Shown here one piece after another: positions 52,363 through 60,391 of a stretch of DNA of 64,000 nucleotides; the first letter of the stretch is position 1, and each line of letters begins with the position of its first letter. Source of the stretch: UKL13-3 sp943369665. Its GTDB lineage: Bacteria > Bacteroidota > Bacteroidia > UKL13-3. The notes under the pieces are model-generated. The model was given only the letters and a program-made list of their open reading frames with translations, did not search any database and had not been told where the DNA came from. Both the position numbers and the translations under genes were made by a program. The stretch covers positions 1-64,000 of the forward strand of contig CALRNX020000011.1 of the NCBI GenBank assembly GCA_943369665.1, read 5' to 3'.

Positions 52363-53577
52363 GTGGTGAAATCCGCTTATTTATATCGTCACCTCAAGGT
52401 TCTGATTTTAGGGTGTTCATTCTGGTTGTCTTCTGGAGTAAGCGCCCAGGAAATTGAATGTTCAGATGCTTTGGTATCGGTGAATACGGACAGCCTGATC
52501 CGTTTTCTCAATCAACTAACAGGGCAGGATTCGGTATTTGTAAATGGACAAAATCAGCTCATCACTTCACGATACGCTTTTCATCCTGATAATGATTTAG
52601 CAGCAACGTATCTCAAACAGCTTTGCTCACAATACGGATACCAGGCAGAGGATATTCCATTCAGCGCAACCGGACGCAATATTGTGATGTATAAAAGTGG
52701 TACGGTGCAGCCCAAAACAGCTTTCCTGTTGAGCGCTCATTACGATTGCGTTGGTACAACAAATGCACCTTTCCGGGGGGCGGATGATAATGGGAGTGGG
52801 GTTGCTGCAATACTTGAGGCAGCAAGGGTATTACGGCAGGTCAGTTTTCCTTATACAATTGTGTTAGCTTTTTGGGATGAGGAAGAAATTGGCTTATTGG
52901 GAAGCGAAGCCTTTGCTCCGGATGGGCCTCTTGGGTTTTGGGATGTGAAAGGAGTGATTAATATGGATATGATCGCTTACGATGGAAATAACGATTCTTT
53001 GGCGATGATACACACATTTCCGGTAGGAAATTCTGTTGGGATGGCTACTCGTCTCGTTGAATTGAACAATCTTTACGATATAGGATTAAATACCTTGGTT
53101 AAAAACCCGGGAGAAACATCAACAGACCATCAGTCTTTTTGGCTTGCCGGTGCCACCGCAATTGGGCTTACCGAGGACTATGACGCTGATTTTAATCCGC
53201 ACTGGCATCAGCTAAGTGATGGTTTGGAAAATCTAAATGTGAATTATTTTGGATTAATGGCACGTTTGGCGCTCGTGGCTATTTGTGATATTGGAAAGTC
53301 GGGGAAAGTTACTGCTGTTAACAACCTGGATATGTTGGCTGATCTGTATATCCCTAATCCTGTTACCGGGCTTATTGACATCAAAGGCCTCGATAAGCAG
53401 CATTATCCTTTGGATCTGAAAGTATATAATTGTTTTGGAGAACTGATCTTAGCAGAACAACTGAAGGATCCGACAGATCAATTGAATTTAGGAGACTCTC
53501 CAAATGGAATTTACTTTTTGCAAGTATCGAATCACAAGAGTGTTCGTTATGAAAAACTGCTCAAGGTTTCAAACTAA
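52363..53577 (+). CDS. Secreted M28 family zinc aminopeptidase-like protein with T9SS sorting domain
   Basis: This is a 404 aa protein. The start is GTG, at 52363 or the next codon at 52366; both give a signal peptide ending VSAQ near residue 29. The M28 peptidase domain shows the zinc ligands and catalytic residues in order: LSAHYDCVG (His, Asp), GADDNGSGVA (Asp), FWDEEEIGLLGSEAF (Glu, Glu), NMDMIAYDG (Asp) and HWHQLSD (His). From about residue 325 a type A T9SS sorting domain (LYIPNPVTGLIDI ... NGIYFLQV...YEKLLKV) ends the protein. It should be a surface or released aminopeptidase. It is convergent with a peroxiredoxin gene. Confidence 0.9.
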   Translation: MVKSAYLYRHLKVLILGCSFWLSSGVSAQEIECSDALVSVNTDSLIRFLNQLTGQDSVFVNGQNQLITSRYAFHPDNDLAATYLKQLCSQYGYQAEDIPFSATGRNIVMYKSGTVQPKTAFLLSAHYDCVGTTNAPFRGADDNGSGVAAILEAARVLRQVSFPYTIVLAFWDEEEIGLLGSEAFAPDGPLGFWDVKGVINMDMIAYDGNNDSLAMIHTFPVGNSVGMATRLVELNNLYDIGLNTLVKNPGETSTDHQSFWLAGATAIGLTEDYDADFNPHWHQLSDGLENLNVNYFGLMARLALVAICDIGKSGKVTAVNNLDMLADLYIPNPVTGLIDIKGLDKQHYPLDLKVYNCFGELILAEQLKDPTDQLNLGDSPNGIYFLQVSNHKSVRYEKLLKVSN

Positions 53578-53608
53578 AAAATCCCAACCAGCAACTGATC
53601 GGGATTTT
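53578..53608. terminator. Probable bidirectional terminator between M28 peptidase and peroxiredoxin genes
   Basis: An 8-bp A/T-plus-GC stem (AAAATCCC at 53578-53585, GGGATTTT at 53601-53608) has a 15-base loop. The T run inside the stem ends serves both directions. It directly follows the M28 stop codon. Confidence 0.6.
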
Positions 53609-53630
53609 AAATTGTATTGTTTAATCGGAA

Positions 53631-54101
53631 TTAATTCAACGAAACCAGTGTTTCGTTAATAGCCGTAAAGTTTGGCAAATCGCCTGCATTTTCTAACACT
53701 TCAGCATACTGAACCACTCCATTTTTATCGATAACGAAAGCCGAACGTTTTGAAACACCTTTCATATTCATGATCCAGTTGTCATAAATAGATCCATAAG
53801 CAGTTGATGCTTCTTTATTAAAATCCGAAAGCAATTCGAATGATAAATTTTGTGCCTCTTTAAATTTAGCCAAGCTAAAAGGCATGTCTACAGAAATGGC
53901 AACAACATCACATTTGTCGTTTTTATACATGCTGATTGCGTCACGCACGGTGCACAATTGAGTGGTGCAGGTACCTGTGAATGCTGCCGGGAAAAAGTGT
54001 ACAATAAGGTTTTTTCCTTTGTAATCTTCAAGTGAGACTTCTTTTTTTTCTGTGTTAAACAGTTTGAATGATGGAGCTTTATCTCCTTTTTGAATAGCCA
54101 T
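53631..54101 (-). CDS. Peroxiredoxin (AhpE/BCP-like)
   Basis: This 156 aa thiol peroxidase of the redoxin fold has the peroxidatic site PAAFTGTC, matching P-x3-T-x2-C, with a second Cys five residues later (TTQLC), as in BCP/PrxQ enzymes that form an intramolecular disulfide. The wording AFTGTCTTQLCTVRD resembles AhpE-type proteins. It has no signal peptide and is cytoplasmic. It reduces hydrogen peroxide or organic peroxides with thioredoxin. It is a single gene followed by the NlpC/P60 gene about 55 bases upstream on the same strand. Confidence 0.93.
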   Translation of the reverse strand: MAIQKGDKAPSFKLFNTEKKEVSLEDYKGKNLIVHFFPAAFTGTCTTQLCTVRDAISMYKNDKCDVVAISVDMPFSLAKFKEAQNLSFELLSDFNKEASTAYGSIYDNWIMNMKGVSKRSAFVIDKNGVVQYAEVLENAGDLPNFTAINETLVSLN

Positions 54102-54156
54102 ATGTGTTTATATTAAGTATTTAAATGATAACAATAATAGTATGCGAATGTTTCCT

Positions 54157-54903
54157 TTAGATCAAACGTTTAATAATGCGCAACTTATGCGAATACTGGT
54201 GGGTTTCGGTATTTAAAATGCCATAAGAATCAATAGGATCAATTCTCACTTTTCCTGAAGCATGAATAATGCTTTGTGCGTCCAGCATCATTCCAACGTG
54301 GGTAATATGTCCTTCTTCATTATCAAAAAAAGCCAGATCACCTGCAATTGCCTGGTCAATAAAAGCTATTGTTGTTCCCATTTCAGCCTGTTGGTAGGCA
54401 TCACGTTTAAGGTGAATACCCATGTTGGCGTAAACCACCTGCGTAAAGCCGCTACAATCAATACCAAAGGCTGTTTTTCCTCCCCACAGATATGGAGTAT
54501 TTTGAAACTGGTGCGCAATGTAAACGAGATCTTTTGTTGTATACTGAACTTGTGCGGTGCTTACGGTATACATATCACTATTAATAGTGCATTGTGTTCC
54601 ATTAAAGTCGGGCAACACACTGCCACTTGGTGCCATAATGATTCCGGATGGACCTTGCAGGATGGCAAATGGAAATTGTGTGACAACCGAAAATGATGTT
54701 GGTTGTTGTTTGAGTTCGGTAACTTGCTTCGTACTGATCCAGCCTGTGTACTGATCGGATTGAGTAGTGATATTGGTCCACTCGGGGGTTTGGGATAATA
54801 CAGTGTATGTTTCACCAAACAAGATCATGGAAACAATTTCACTTTTGCTATTTGCTTCTTTGCGCAGGGGAATATTAGAGAGTATGCAAATTCCTTGTAT
54901 CAT
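54157..54903 (-). CDS. NlpC/P60 family peptidoglycan endopeptidase with SH3-like domains
   Basis: This is a 248 aa protein. The start is the ATG at 54903 (MIQGICILSNIPLRKEAN); longer in-frame starts up to 55035 would overlap the divergent Hpt gene. Residues about 5-65 and 65-120 form SH3-like domains (IPLRKEANSKSEIVSMILFGETYTVL...WTNI). The NlpC/P60 catalytic domain has FGIDCSGFTQVVYANMG with the nucleophilic Cys, and ITHVGMMLD with the catalytic His. It resembles gamma-D-Glu-diaminopimelate endopeptidases. There is no obvious signal peptide, so it may recycle cytoplasmic muropeptides like YkfC. Confidence 0.9.
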   Translation of the reverse strand: MIQGICILSNIPLRKEANSKSEIVSMILFGETYTVLSQTPEWTNITTQSDQYTGWISTKQVTELKQQPTSFSVVTQFPFAILQGPSGIIMAPSGSVLPDFNGTQCTINSDMYTVSTAQVQYTTKDLVYIAHQFQNTPYLWGGKTAFGIDCSGFTQVVYANMGIHLKRDAYQQAEMGTTIAFIDQAIAGDLAFFDNEEGHITHVGMMLDAQSIIHASGKVRIDPIDSYGILNTETHQYSHKLRIIKRLI

Positions 54904-54943
54904 TACAACGAAAGTAGCAACATTTATTATAATTTGCGGTATT

Positions 54944-55285
54944 ATGATTAAACTTAACCTCACATATCTCGATAGTATTTCAGGAGGCGATAAGGCTTTC
55001 ATGCATGAAATGCTCACCATGTTTTTAGTAAACACATTCCCCGAATGGGTGCAATTAAAACAATATGCGCAAAACGGGATGTGGGATCAAATGGGCGGTA
55101 TTGCGCACAAAATGAAAGCTCCTATGCAAATGTTGGGTGTTCCCGAAGCTTCTGATCTGGTAATCGAATTGGAGCATATTGGAAAAAATAAAACCGGAAC
55201 AGAAACGGCTTTGCCTAAAATTGAACAATTATCGGCATTGATACAGGAAATGGAAGTTGAAATAAAGCGGATGTTGGAAGCATAA
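54944..55285 (+). CDS. Stand-alone Hpt (histidine phosphotransfer) domain protein
   Basis: This 113 aa helical-bundle protein starts at the ATG at 54944 (MIKLNLTYLDSISGGDKAFM), typical of an Hpt domain; a longer frame from 54767 would run antisense through the neighbouring gene. The phosphorylation motif is GGIAHKMKAPMQMLGV, with the phosphorylatable His, followed by helices ending VEIKRML. It shuttles phosphate between a hybrid kinase and a response regulator. No kinase or receiver gene is adjacent; the nearest regulator is the NtrC-type gene at 41605-42984. It is divergent from the NlpC/P60 gene with 40 bases between. Confidence 0.82.
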   Translation: MIKLNLTYLDSISGGDKAFMHEMLTMFLVNTFPEWVQLKQYAQNGMWDQMGGIAHKMKAPMQMLGVPEASDLVIELEHIGKNKTGTETALPKIEQLSALIQEMEVEIKRMLEA

Positions 55286-55323
55286 AAAAGCCCCGTAAGT
55301 ATGCTTACCTACAGGGCTTTTTT
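55284..55323. terminator. Bidirectional terminator between Hpt and TPR genes
   Basis: A 10-bp stem (AAAAAAGCCC at 55284-55293, GGGCTTTTTT at 55314-55323) has an inner 5-bp extension (GTAAG with CTTAC). T runs occur on both strands. It closes the TonB-TPR operon and the Hpt gene. Confidence 0.88.
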
Positions 55324-55340
55324 CATGAAAGATGAATATC

Positions 55341-56957
55341 TTACTTCAATAGTTTGATACGCTCTTTAGCTTCTTTGTTTTCAGGGTCCAATGCCAGAAC
55401 CTTATTGTAATATTCTTTTGCTTTTGCGTTATTGTCCTTTTGAATATAGTAGCCTGCCAAATAACCATAGGTAGTGATCAGGTTCTTTTTGTATTTATCA
55501 GGAGTAGCCTCTGTTAGGGATACATACTTTTCCCAAAAGTCTTTTGCCGCAGGAGTCTTAAAGTCCGGATCCATGGATGCAACAGCATTTCCCCTGTAGT
55601 AATAAGCCTCTGCGTAGTCTGGTTTTAGTTCATTCACTTTTGCCATTGCCGAATCCGCTTTTCCATATTGTTTACTGAAAATAGCAGCTCTGCCCAGTAG
55701 GAAATAATCAGCAGCAGTCGTTTTTGGAGCCTTTGCAATATAGTTTTCCAATGCTGTTACAGCCATATCATACTTGCGAATATTATTGTAAATCGTGGCA
55801 GCCTCCTTGTACAATTCAATTTTGCTTGGGTCCATTTCAATGGCTTTGGCAATATTCATGACAGCTAAGCTATCTTTACCTTTAACTTTTGAGTACAATT
55901 TACCGAGGTATTCGTAATCGTTTGATAAGATCTTTGATCGGTCGATATTGGCCATAAAATATTCCAATGCATTTATACCCGGTTGATACTTTGTGGTGTC
56001 TTTGTTTTCAATACCTGCTTCATAATAACTGTAACCAACCAAACGATACAAGTATATATCTGAAGAATCTGTTTTATGCAGATCGGTGATAATGAAGATC
56101 ACTTCCGCATACTCTTTGTTTCTGAATAAAATACGTGCAAAACGCGCTTTATTGGCATTACTTGGCTCAGAGTTATCCAAATATTTTTGGTATGTTTCTT
56201 TCGCTTTGGCATATTGCTTCGATAATGAATAAAACTCTGCTAAGTTTTTAAGGGCAGGGGCATAGTTTGGATTGATCGCCAAAGCACGGTCCAATTCTGT
56301 TTTGGTTGCCTCCGCATTTTTTACACGCAACCAGATATTTGATACACGTGTGTATGCTTTAGGATTTCCTTTTTGCAAAGCAATGGCATTTTCATATGCT
56401 GTTGCAGCTTTTCCTCCTTCATTCTTTTCTAAATAAACATCACCGGCAGTAACCCATACATCATAGTTTTTACGATCCAGTTCTATTGCATTTTCAATTA
56501 GTTTCACGGCATCATCAGGTAGCTTTGTTTCTGCCGCAACCATTGCTTCAGCAACCACACGCAGTGCATTTACATCTTTGTAGCTGCCATCTTTTGCCTT
56601 ACCAAACGAAAGTGCTTTGTCAAATTGAACTTTAGCTTCAGCCACTTTTTCTTCGTCAAGCAGGAGCGAACCTAATCCTGCATAGTTCATCGGATTGGTT
56701 GGTTGTGCGGCAACTCCCGCTTCATATGCAGCTTTGGCTTCTGCCGGTTTGTACAAGCGCCATTGAGCCTGTCCTAAATAATAAAAATAAGCACCATTGG
56801 TTGGTTCTTGTTTGGTGAGTGCGGTAAAAATCGTACGCGCTTTTTCGTATTGGTCAAAATCCAATGCCTGCAATCCTTCGGTTAATGTTTGTGCGTAAAC
56901 TGCAAAAGTGCTTGCAGCCATTAATAACAATGTAGTTAGCTTTCTCATGTTCGTCAT
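55341..56957 (-). CDS. Exported TPR-repeat protein, last gene of the TonB operon
   Basis: This is a 538 aa protein. A signal peptide (residues 1-22, ending VYAQ) leads into about 12 tetratricopeptide-like repeats through to the C-terminus, for example YEKARTIFTALTKQEPTNGAYFYYLGQAQWRL and KAKEYYNKVLALDPENKEAKERI. The signal peptide predicts a periplasmic scaffold. It is the last gene in the run exbB-exbD-exbD-tonB-small protein-PstS-like-TPR, 11 bases downstream of the PstS-like gene. Its place suggests a role with the TonB complex, but that is inference. Confidence 0.9.
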   Translation of the reverse strand: MTNMRKLTTLLLMAASTFAVYAQTLTEGLQALDFDQYEKARTIFTALTKQEPTNGAYFYYLGQAQWRLYKPAEAKAAYEAGVAAQPTNPMNYAGLGSLLLDEEKVAEAKVQFDKALSFGKAKDGSYKDVNALRVVAEAMVAAETKLPDDAVKLIENAIELDRKNYDVWVTAGDVYLEKNEGGKAATAYENAIALQKGNPKAYTRVSNIWLRVKNAEATKTELDRALAINPNYAPALKNLAEFYSLSKQYAKAKETYQKYLDNSEPSNANKARFARILFRNKEYAEVIFIITDLHKTDSSDIYLYRLVGYSYYEAGIENKDTTKYQPGINALEYFMANIDRSKILSNDYEYLGKLYSKVKGKDSLAVMNIAKAIEMDPSKIELYKEAATIYNNIRKYDMAVTALENYIAKAPKTTAADYFLLGRAAIFSKQYGKADSAMAKVNELKPDYAEAYYYRGNAVASMDPDFKTPAAKDFWEKYVSLTEATPDKYKKNLITTYGYLAGYYIQKDNNAKAKEYYNKVLALDPENKEAKERIKLLK

Positions 56958-56968
56958 TTCGGTATCTC

Positions 56969-57907
56969 TTATTTTAATTCTATAATTCTTACTGGGGCGG
57001 TGGCGGGAACCAATCCGCTTTTTAATATAATCCGTTGCCCTTGATCGCTGGCCACAAAGCTTGCAAAACCTGTGCCCAAACCAACTCTTGGTTCACGCAA
57101 GGTAATTTTCACGGTGCGCCATAACGGATATTGTTTCAAAGCGATATAGGCCTGATAAGGTTTCATATTAGACGCTTCTGCCGTTTCAGGGTTTAATGGC
57201 ACCAGGTTACAAACGGTAACGCGTTGCATAAAACTATTTGAAGCAGAATCATCCCTATCGCTTATCCAACTCACACCTATAATTCCAATGGCATTTTTAT
57301 TTTTCTCAACATAATCAATAACGGCTTCATTATTTTCAACTGCAAAACAATGTTTAGCCAATGGTTTTCCTTTCAGCACACTATCTTTAAGATGGCGGAC
57401 AGCTCCCGATTTCGGGCTGTCGAATACGATCTGAATAGGAGAGGGGCTATTCGCTGCGTTTAGGTTTTTCCATGTGCTAAAGGTTCCATCCAGCAAGGCT
57501 TTAATTTGTTCCATTGTAAGAATGGTATCTTTGGATGCATTGTTCATAATAAAGGCAATGCCGTCCTTGCAAAATGGAGCATAATGAGGAGTAATAGTGG
57601 CTTTATCAAATGCGGCCTTTTCTTCGGGTAATAATTCACGGGTTGTAATGGCAATTCGAGCCGAATCATTCGCGAGCATTTGCATGGCATCATATTCATT
57701 GGTATATACCACGTTTAAATGCGCATTGGGATAAAGGGATTCATACACGTCCACCTCTGCTTCTACAATGGGGCGTAAGCTTTCATCGGCTGCCACGGTA
57801 ATGGTTCCGCTGGTTGCGGTATCCAGGTTTTCCTTTGGGGCATTATTTCCACAAGCAGCTATAAGCAAACAGCTAAATGATAAACCTGCAATAATATTTA
57901 TGTTCAT
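56969..57907 (-). CDS. PstS-like substrate-binding lipoprotein
   Basis: This is a 312 aa protein. The start is the ATG at 57907 (MNINIIAGLSFSCLLIAACGNN); a longer frame would overlap the small membrane protein gene. The lipobox Ile-Ala-Ala-Cys is clear. The mature part is a type 2 periplasmic binding protein fold: GTITVAADESLRPIVEAEVDVYESLYP, SARIAITTRELLPEE and FDSPKSGAVRHLKDSV, which resemble PstS phosphate-binding sequences. No PstC, PstA or PstB gene is adjacent; instead it sits in the TonB operon, 4 bases after a small membrane protein gene. Phosphate as ligand is a guess from the fold. Confidence 0.88.
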   Translation of the reverse strand: MNINIIAGLSFSCLLIAACGNNAPKENLDTATSGTITVAADESLRPIVEAEVDVYESLYPNAHLNVVYTNEYDAMQMLANDSARIAITTRELLPEEKAAFDKATITPHYAPFCKDGIAFIMNNASKDTILTMEQIKALLDGTFSTWKNLNAANSPSPIQIVFDSPKSGAVRHLKDSVLKGKPLAKHCFAVENNEAVIDYVEKNKNAIGIIGVSWISDRDDSASNSFMQRVTVCNLVPLNPETAEASNMKPYQAYIALKQYPLWRTVKITLREPRVGLGTGFASFVASDQGQRIILKSGLVPATAPVRIIELK

Positions 57908-57911
57908 GGAT

Positions 57912-58121
57912 CTATTTTTTGAAAATACGGTACATCCTGAATGCTCCGTATGTAATAAGCATGGCGGCAAATATATACCTTATTGTGGTATCAATGCTTT
58001 GAAATAGTGGCAAAAAGAGCACTGCAGCTCCCATCGTAAAATAAAAAATAGCCATGATAGTTCCGAAATATTTCAGTATCATGGCTACTTTACTTTCACG
58101 GTCTTGGGGTGTATTGTCCAA
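57912..58121 (-). CDS. Small two-helix membrane protein in the TonB operon
   Basis: This 69 aa protein has a polar N-terminus (MDNTPQDRESKVAMILKYFG) and two transmembrane helices (IMAIFYFTMGAAVLFLPLF and TIRYIFAAMLITYGAFRMY), ending in a short basic tail. I do not know a named family. It is encoded between tonB (18 bases) and the PstS-like gene (4 bases) and is clearly part of the operon. It could help assemble the ExbB/ExbD/TonB complex; that is only inference from place. Confidence 0.8.
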   Translation of the reverse strand: MDNTPQDRESKVAMILKYFGTIMAIFYFTMGAAVLFLPLFQSIDTTIRYIFAAMLITYGAFRMYRIFKK

Positions 58122-58139
58122 AATCGTTTTAATTATTGT

Positions 58140-58952
58140 TTAGTTCAATTTGAATACAATCGGTAAGGTAAACTTAACATAAACCGGTTTACCATTTTGT
58201 TTACCTGGTCTCCAGCTTGGCATTGATTTTACAACCCTTACAGCCTCTTCTTCACATCCCCAGCCAAGTTTGTTTTTCGATACAACCTCTATTTGTGAAA
58301 TTTTACCATCGATACCTACCACAAACTGTAATACAACACGGCCTTCAATTCCATTCTCACGAGCTACAGGTGGGTATTGCGTATTTTTCGAAATAAATTT
58401 ATTCATTTCTTCAACACCACCTTCAAACTCCGGCATTTGCTCAGCAAAGGTTACAATTTCAGGTCCGGCATCACCTGTAAGTCCATCTCCACTTTCAAGT
58501 AAACTTGCATCCACACCGTTCGGATCGCCCTCTTCTGTCTTTACTCCGGCATCTTTCTCTTTCATTTCCTCTTGGGTTGGTGGTGGTTCATCTACTTCCT
58601 CGTCTGGCTTAATTTCAGGAGGTGTAAACCTTACCGTAGATTTTAACGGTGGTGGTGGTTCAGCCGGTGGTGGTGGTGGTTGGTCTTTATCCACCGGAGG
58701 TGGTTCCTCCAGCGTATTTACTTCCACTACTTTTACTTCCTCTACATCTTTTGGAACCAAGCCCTCAATGTAATTGACAATAACGGGAGCAGAGATGGCT
58801 AAGGTAAAGAACACAATAGCATATAAAATACCTTTGTTGGTATTTTTATCGCTTTCTTTACGTAAAACGTACGCACCATAATTCTGGTTACGTCCGCTGA
58901 ATACCATATCAACCCAGTTGTTTGCGAATATGTTAATTTTTCCTAATGCCAT
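58140..58952 (-). CDS. tonB: Energy transducer TonB
   Basis: This 270 aa inner-membrane protein spans the periplasm. A cytoplasmic N-terminus (VFSGRNQNYGAYVLRKESDKN) is followed by one transmembrane helix (AIVFFTLAISAPVIVNYI). A Pro/Glu-rich linker (VDKDQPPPPPAEPPPP...) comes next, then the C-terminal TonB domain with YPPVARENGIEGRVVLQFVVGIDGKISQIEVV and CEEEAVRVVKSMPSWRPGKQNGKPVYVKFTLPI. It couples the proton gradient to outer-membrane receptors. It follows the second exbD gene at 2 bases. Confidence 0.96.
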   Translation of the reverse strand: MALGKINIFANNWVDMVFSGRNQNYGAYVLRKESDKNTNKGILYAIVFFTLAISAPVIVNYIEGLVPKDVEEVKVVEVNTLEEPPPVDKDQPPPPPAEPPPPLKSTVRFTPPEIKPDEEVDEPPPTQEEMKEKDAGVKTEEGDPNGVDASLLESGDGLTGDAGPEIVTFAEQMPEFEGGVEEMNKFISKNTQYPPVARENGIEGRVVLQFVVGIDGKISQIEVVSKNKLGWGCEEEAVRVVKSMPSWRPGKQNGKPVYVKFTLPIVFKLN

Positions 58953-58954
58953 AA

Positions 58955-59584
58955 TTATTCTAGGTTTACTCCTTTCAGCATTTCTAATTCCACATCAGTG
59001 ATATCTACAATGGCGTAACGTCCGATATTGCATATCAACATTTCGTCAAGGATATCGATCATGTTTTTGTAGTTAGACTTATCTGTAGCTTTTATAACTA
59101 CTATCAATCCTTTTTCATAACCTTTAATACGATTTGAATGCCCTCTGAATGTCGCCTCGTTGATTTGACCCATATTCAGCTGTTGTTTATATACAGCAAT
59201 AGAATCAATATTCGGATTACGGGATTTACTTTCTCTTAACAAAGAGGCTCTGATCCCACCTTTACTATAATCAGTAATTTGTGGTGTTTCGGGTTCTCCT
59301 TTTTGGTTAATAAAATAATAAACTACTTTATTGTCTTTGGCCAACAATAAAGTTATTGTCTGTGATGCCGGAACTTTTGTAGGATCTGCATTTTCGTCCT
59401 TCACAGGCATATTAATTTCCATTGTTTTCGGCTTATTCATACTTGTGGTAAGCATGAAAAAGGTGATCAGGAGGAACCCAAGATCCACCATCGGGGTAAA
59501 GTCAACGCGGGTCGACATCTTCTTGCCTCTCTTCTTCCCGCCTTTATGTTTACCACCACCACCATCGCTTGCTATTTCTGCCAT
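58955..59584 (-). CDS. exbD: ExbD/TolR biopolymer transporter, second copy
   Basis: This is a 209 aa protein. A basic N-terminus (KHKGGKKRGKKMSTRVDFTPMVDLGFLLITFFMLTTSMN) contains the TM helix with the proton-binding Asp in FTPMVDLGFLLI. A longer periplasmic domain than the E. coli ExbD (about 140 aa) follows, ending IVDITDVELEMLKGVNLE. It differs from the first ExbD in the operon, so the stator may contain two kinds of ExbD subunit. The gene is 2 bases upstream of tonB and separated from the first exbD by 133 bases holding a palindromic repeat. Confidence 0.94.
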   Translation of the reverse strand: MAEIASDGGGGKHKGGKKRGKKMSTRVDFTPMVDLGFLLITFFMLTTSMNKPKTMEINMPVKDENADPTKVPASQTITLLLAKDNKVVYYFINQKGEPETPQITDYSKGGIRASLLRESKSRNPNIDSIAVYKQQLNMGQINEATFRGHSNRIKGYEKGLIVVIKATDKSNYKNMIDILDEMLICNIGRYAIVDITDVELEMLKGVNLE

Positions 59585-59623
59585 TTATATTTGTATTAAT
59601 GGTTGTTTAAAATTATTTTTTTT

Positions 59624-59699
59624 GCCACTGATTAGCACAGATTTTCTTTTTTTTATTTACACAGATGAGTAATTAAAGTAATCAGTGTAAATCTGTGGC
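59624..59699. repeat. Imperfect palindromic intergenic repeat (REP-like)
   Basis: The space between the two exbD genes holds two nested imperfect inverted repeats. The outer arms start GCCACTGATTAGCACAGATT (59624-59643) and, in reverse complement, GCCACAGATTTACACTGATT (complement of 59680-59699); 16 of 20 positions match. The inner arms TTTACACAGAT and ATCAGTGTAAA lie between them. The motif CACAGATT/AATCTGTG resembles dispersed palindromes found in many environmental bacterial genomes; no second copy was seen in this window. Confidence 0.65.
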
Positions 59700-59717
59700 T
59701 TTAAGAGGCATTAATAT

Positions 59718-60314
59718 TTAATCGCCTTTTTCCATGTTGGTGATCAGGTTGAAGCGATTAACCTTCTTGTCCTGCAAAGTAGCAATTACTTGCTTTACTT
59801 TTGGGTAAGCGAGCTCTCCGTCACCTTTTATGGCTACACGAACTTCTTTGTTAAGCAAACGTGTTTGCCAAATCCAGTCGGCCAATTCATTTGTTACCGA
59901 ATCGCATGGAATACCATCTTGAAGAAGTTTATTGCGTTGCTCACTTTTCATATCCAGCAATGCAGGTAATTTTGCAATAGGTTGTCCAAATGTTGATAAT
60001 AAGGAGAATTCTTTGATCTGGTTAGGTGTGAACTTGATGTTGTAACGTTCTCCCATGCGTTGGATCAATTGCTCTTTGGTTTGTTGTCCGTCTACTCCAA
60101 AAAATACACGGCCATCTTTATCAACTGTTAATAAAATAACATCTGATTCAGGTAATAATATCTGTGATACAGATGAAGGAGTGTCGACCACTACCGGTTC
60201 ATCCGGTTTAAATTTCGTAGCAAGCATGAAAAACGTAAGGAGCAGGAACGCAACGTCTGTCATTGCGGTCATGTCCACGCTGGTGCTTTTACGAGGTACT
60301 TTTACTTTAGGCAT
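59718..60314 (-). CDS. exbD: ExbD/TolR biopolymer transporter, first copy
   Basis: This 198 aa protein has a short basic start (MPKVKVPRKSTSVDMTAMTDVAFLLLTFFMLATKF), in which the TM helix carries the conserved Asp (MTDVAFLLL). The periplasmic part ends KVNRFNLITNMEKGD. Both ExbD proteins keep this Asp, so both could move protons. It is the second gene of the operon, 77 bases after exbB, and is followed by the palindromic repeat before the second exbD. Confidence 0.94.
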   Translation of the reverse strand: MPKVKVPRKSTSVDMTAMTDVAFLLLTFFMLATKFKPDEPVVVDTPSSVSQILLPESDVILLTVDKDGRVFFGVDGQQTKEQLIQRMGERYNIKFTPNQIKEFSLLSTFGQPIAKLPALLDMKSEQRNKLLQDGIPCDSVTNELADWIWQTRLLNKEVRVAIKGDGELAYPKVKQVIATLQDKKVNRFNLITNMEKGD

Positions 60315-60391
60315 TTTGTTGTTTAATTAAAAGAGTACAAAATATGAAAGATGAAGGCTGAACAGATCCAACCTTCATGCTCCTAAAGATC

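Noticed and set aside
54767..54943. Longer version of the Hpt protein
   Set aside because: The extra N-terminus lies antisense to the NlpC/P60 gene; the Hpt fold begins at the ATG at 54944.
58270..58773. 167 aa glycine/serine-rich frame on the + strand
   Set aside because: It is the mirror image of the proline-rich linker of TonB, whose codons read as glycine on the opposite strand.
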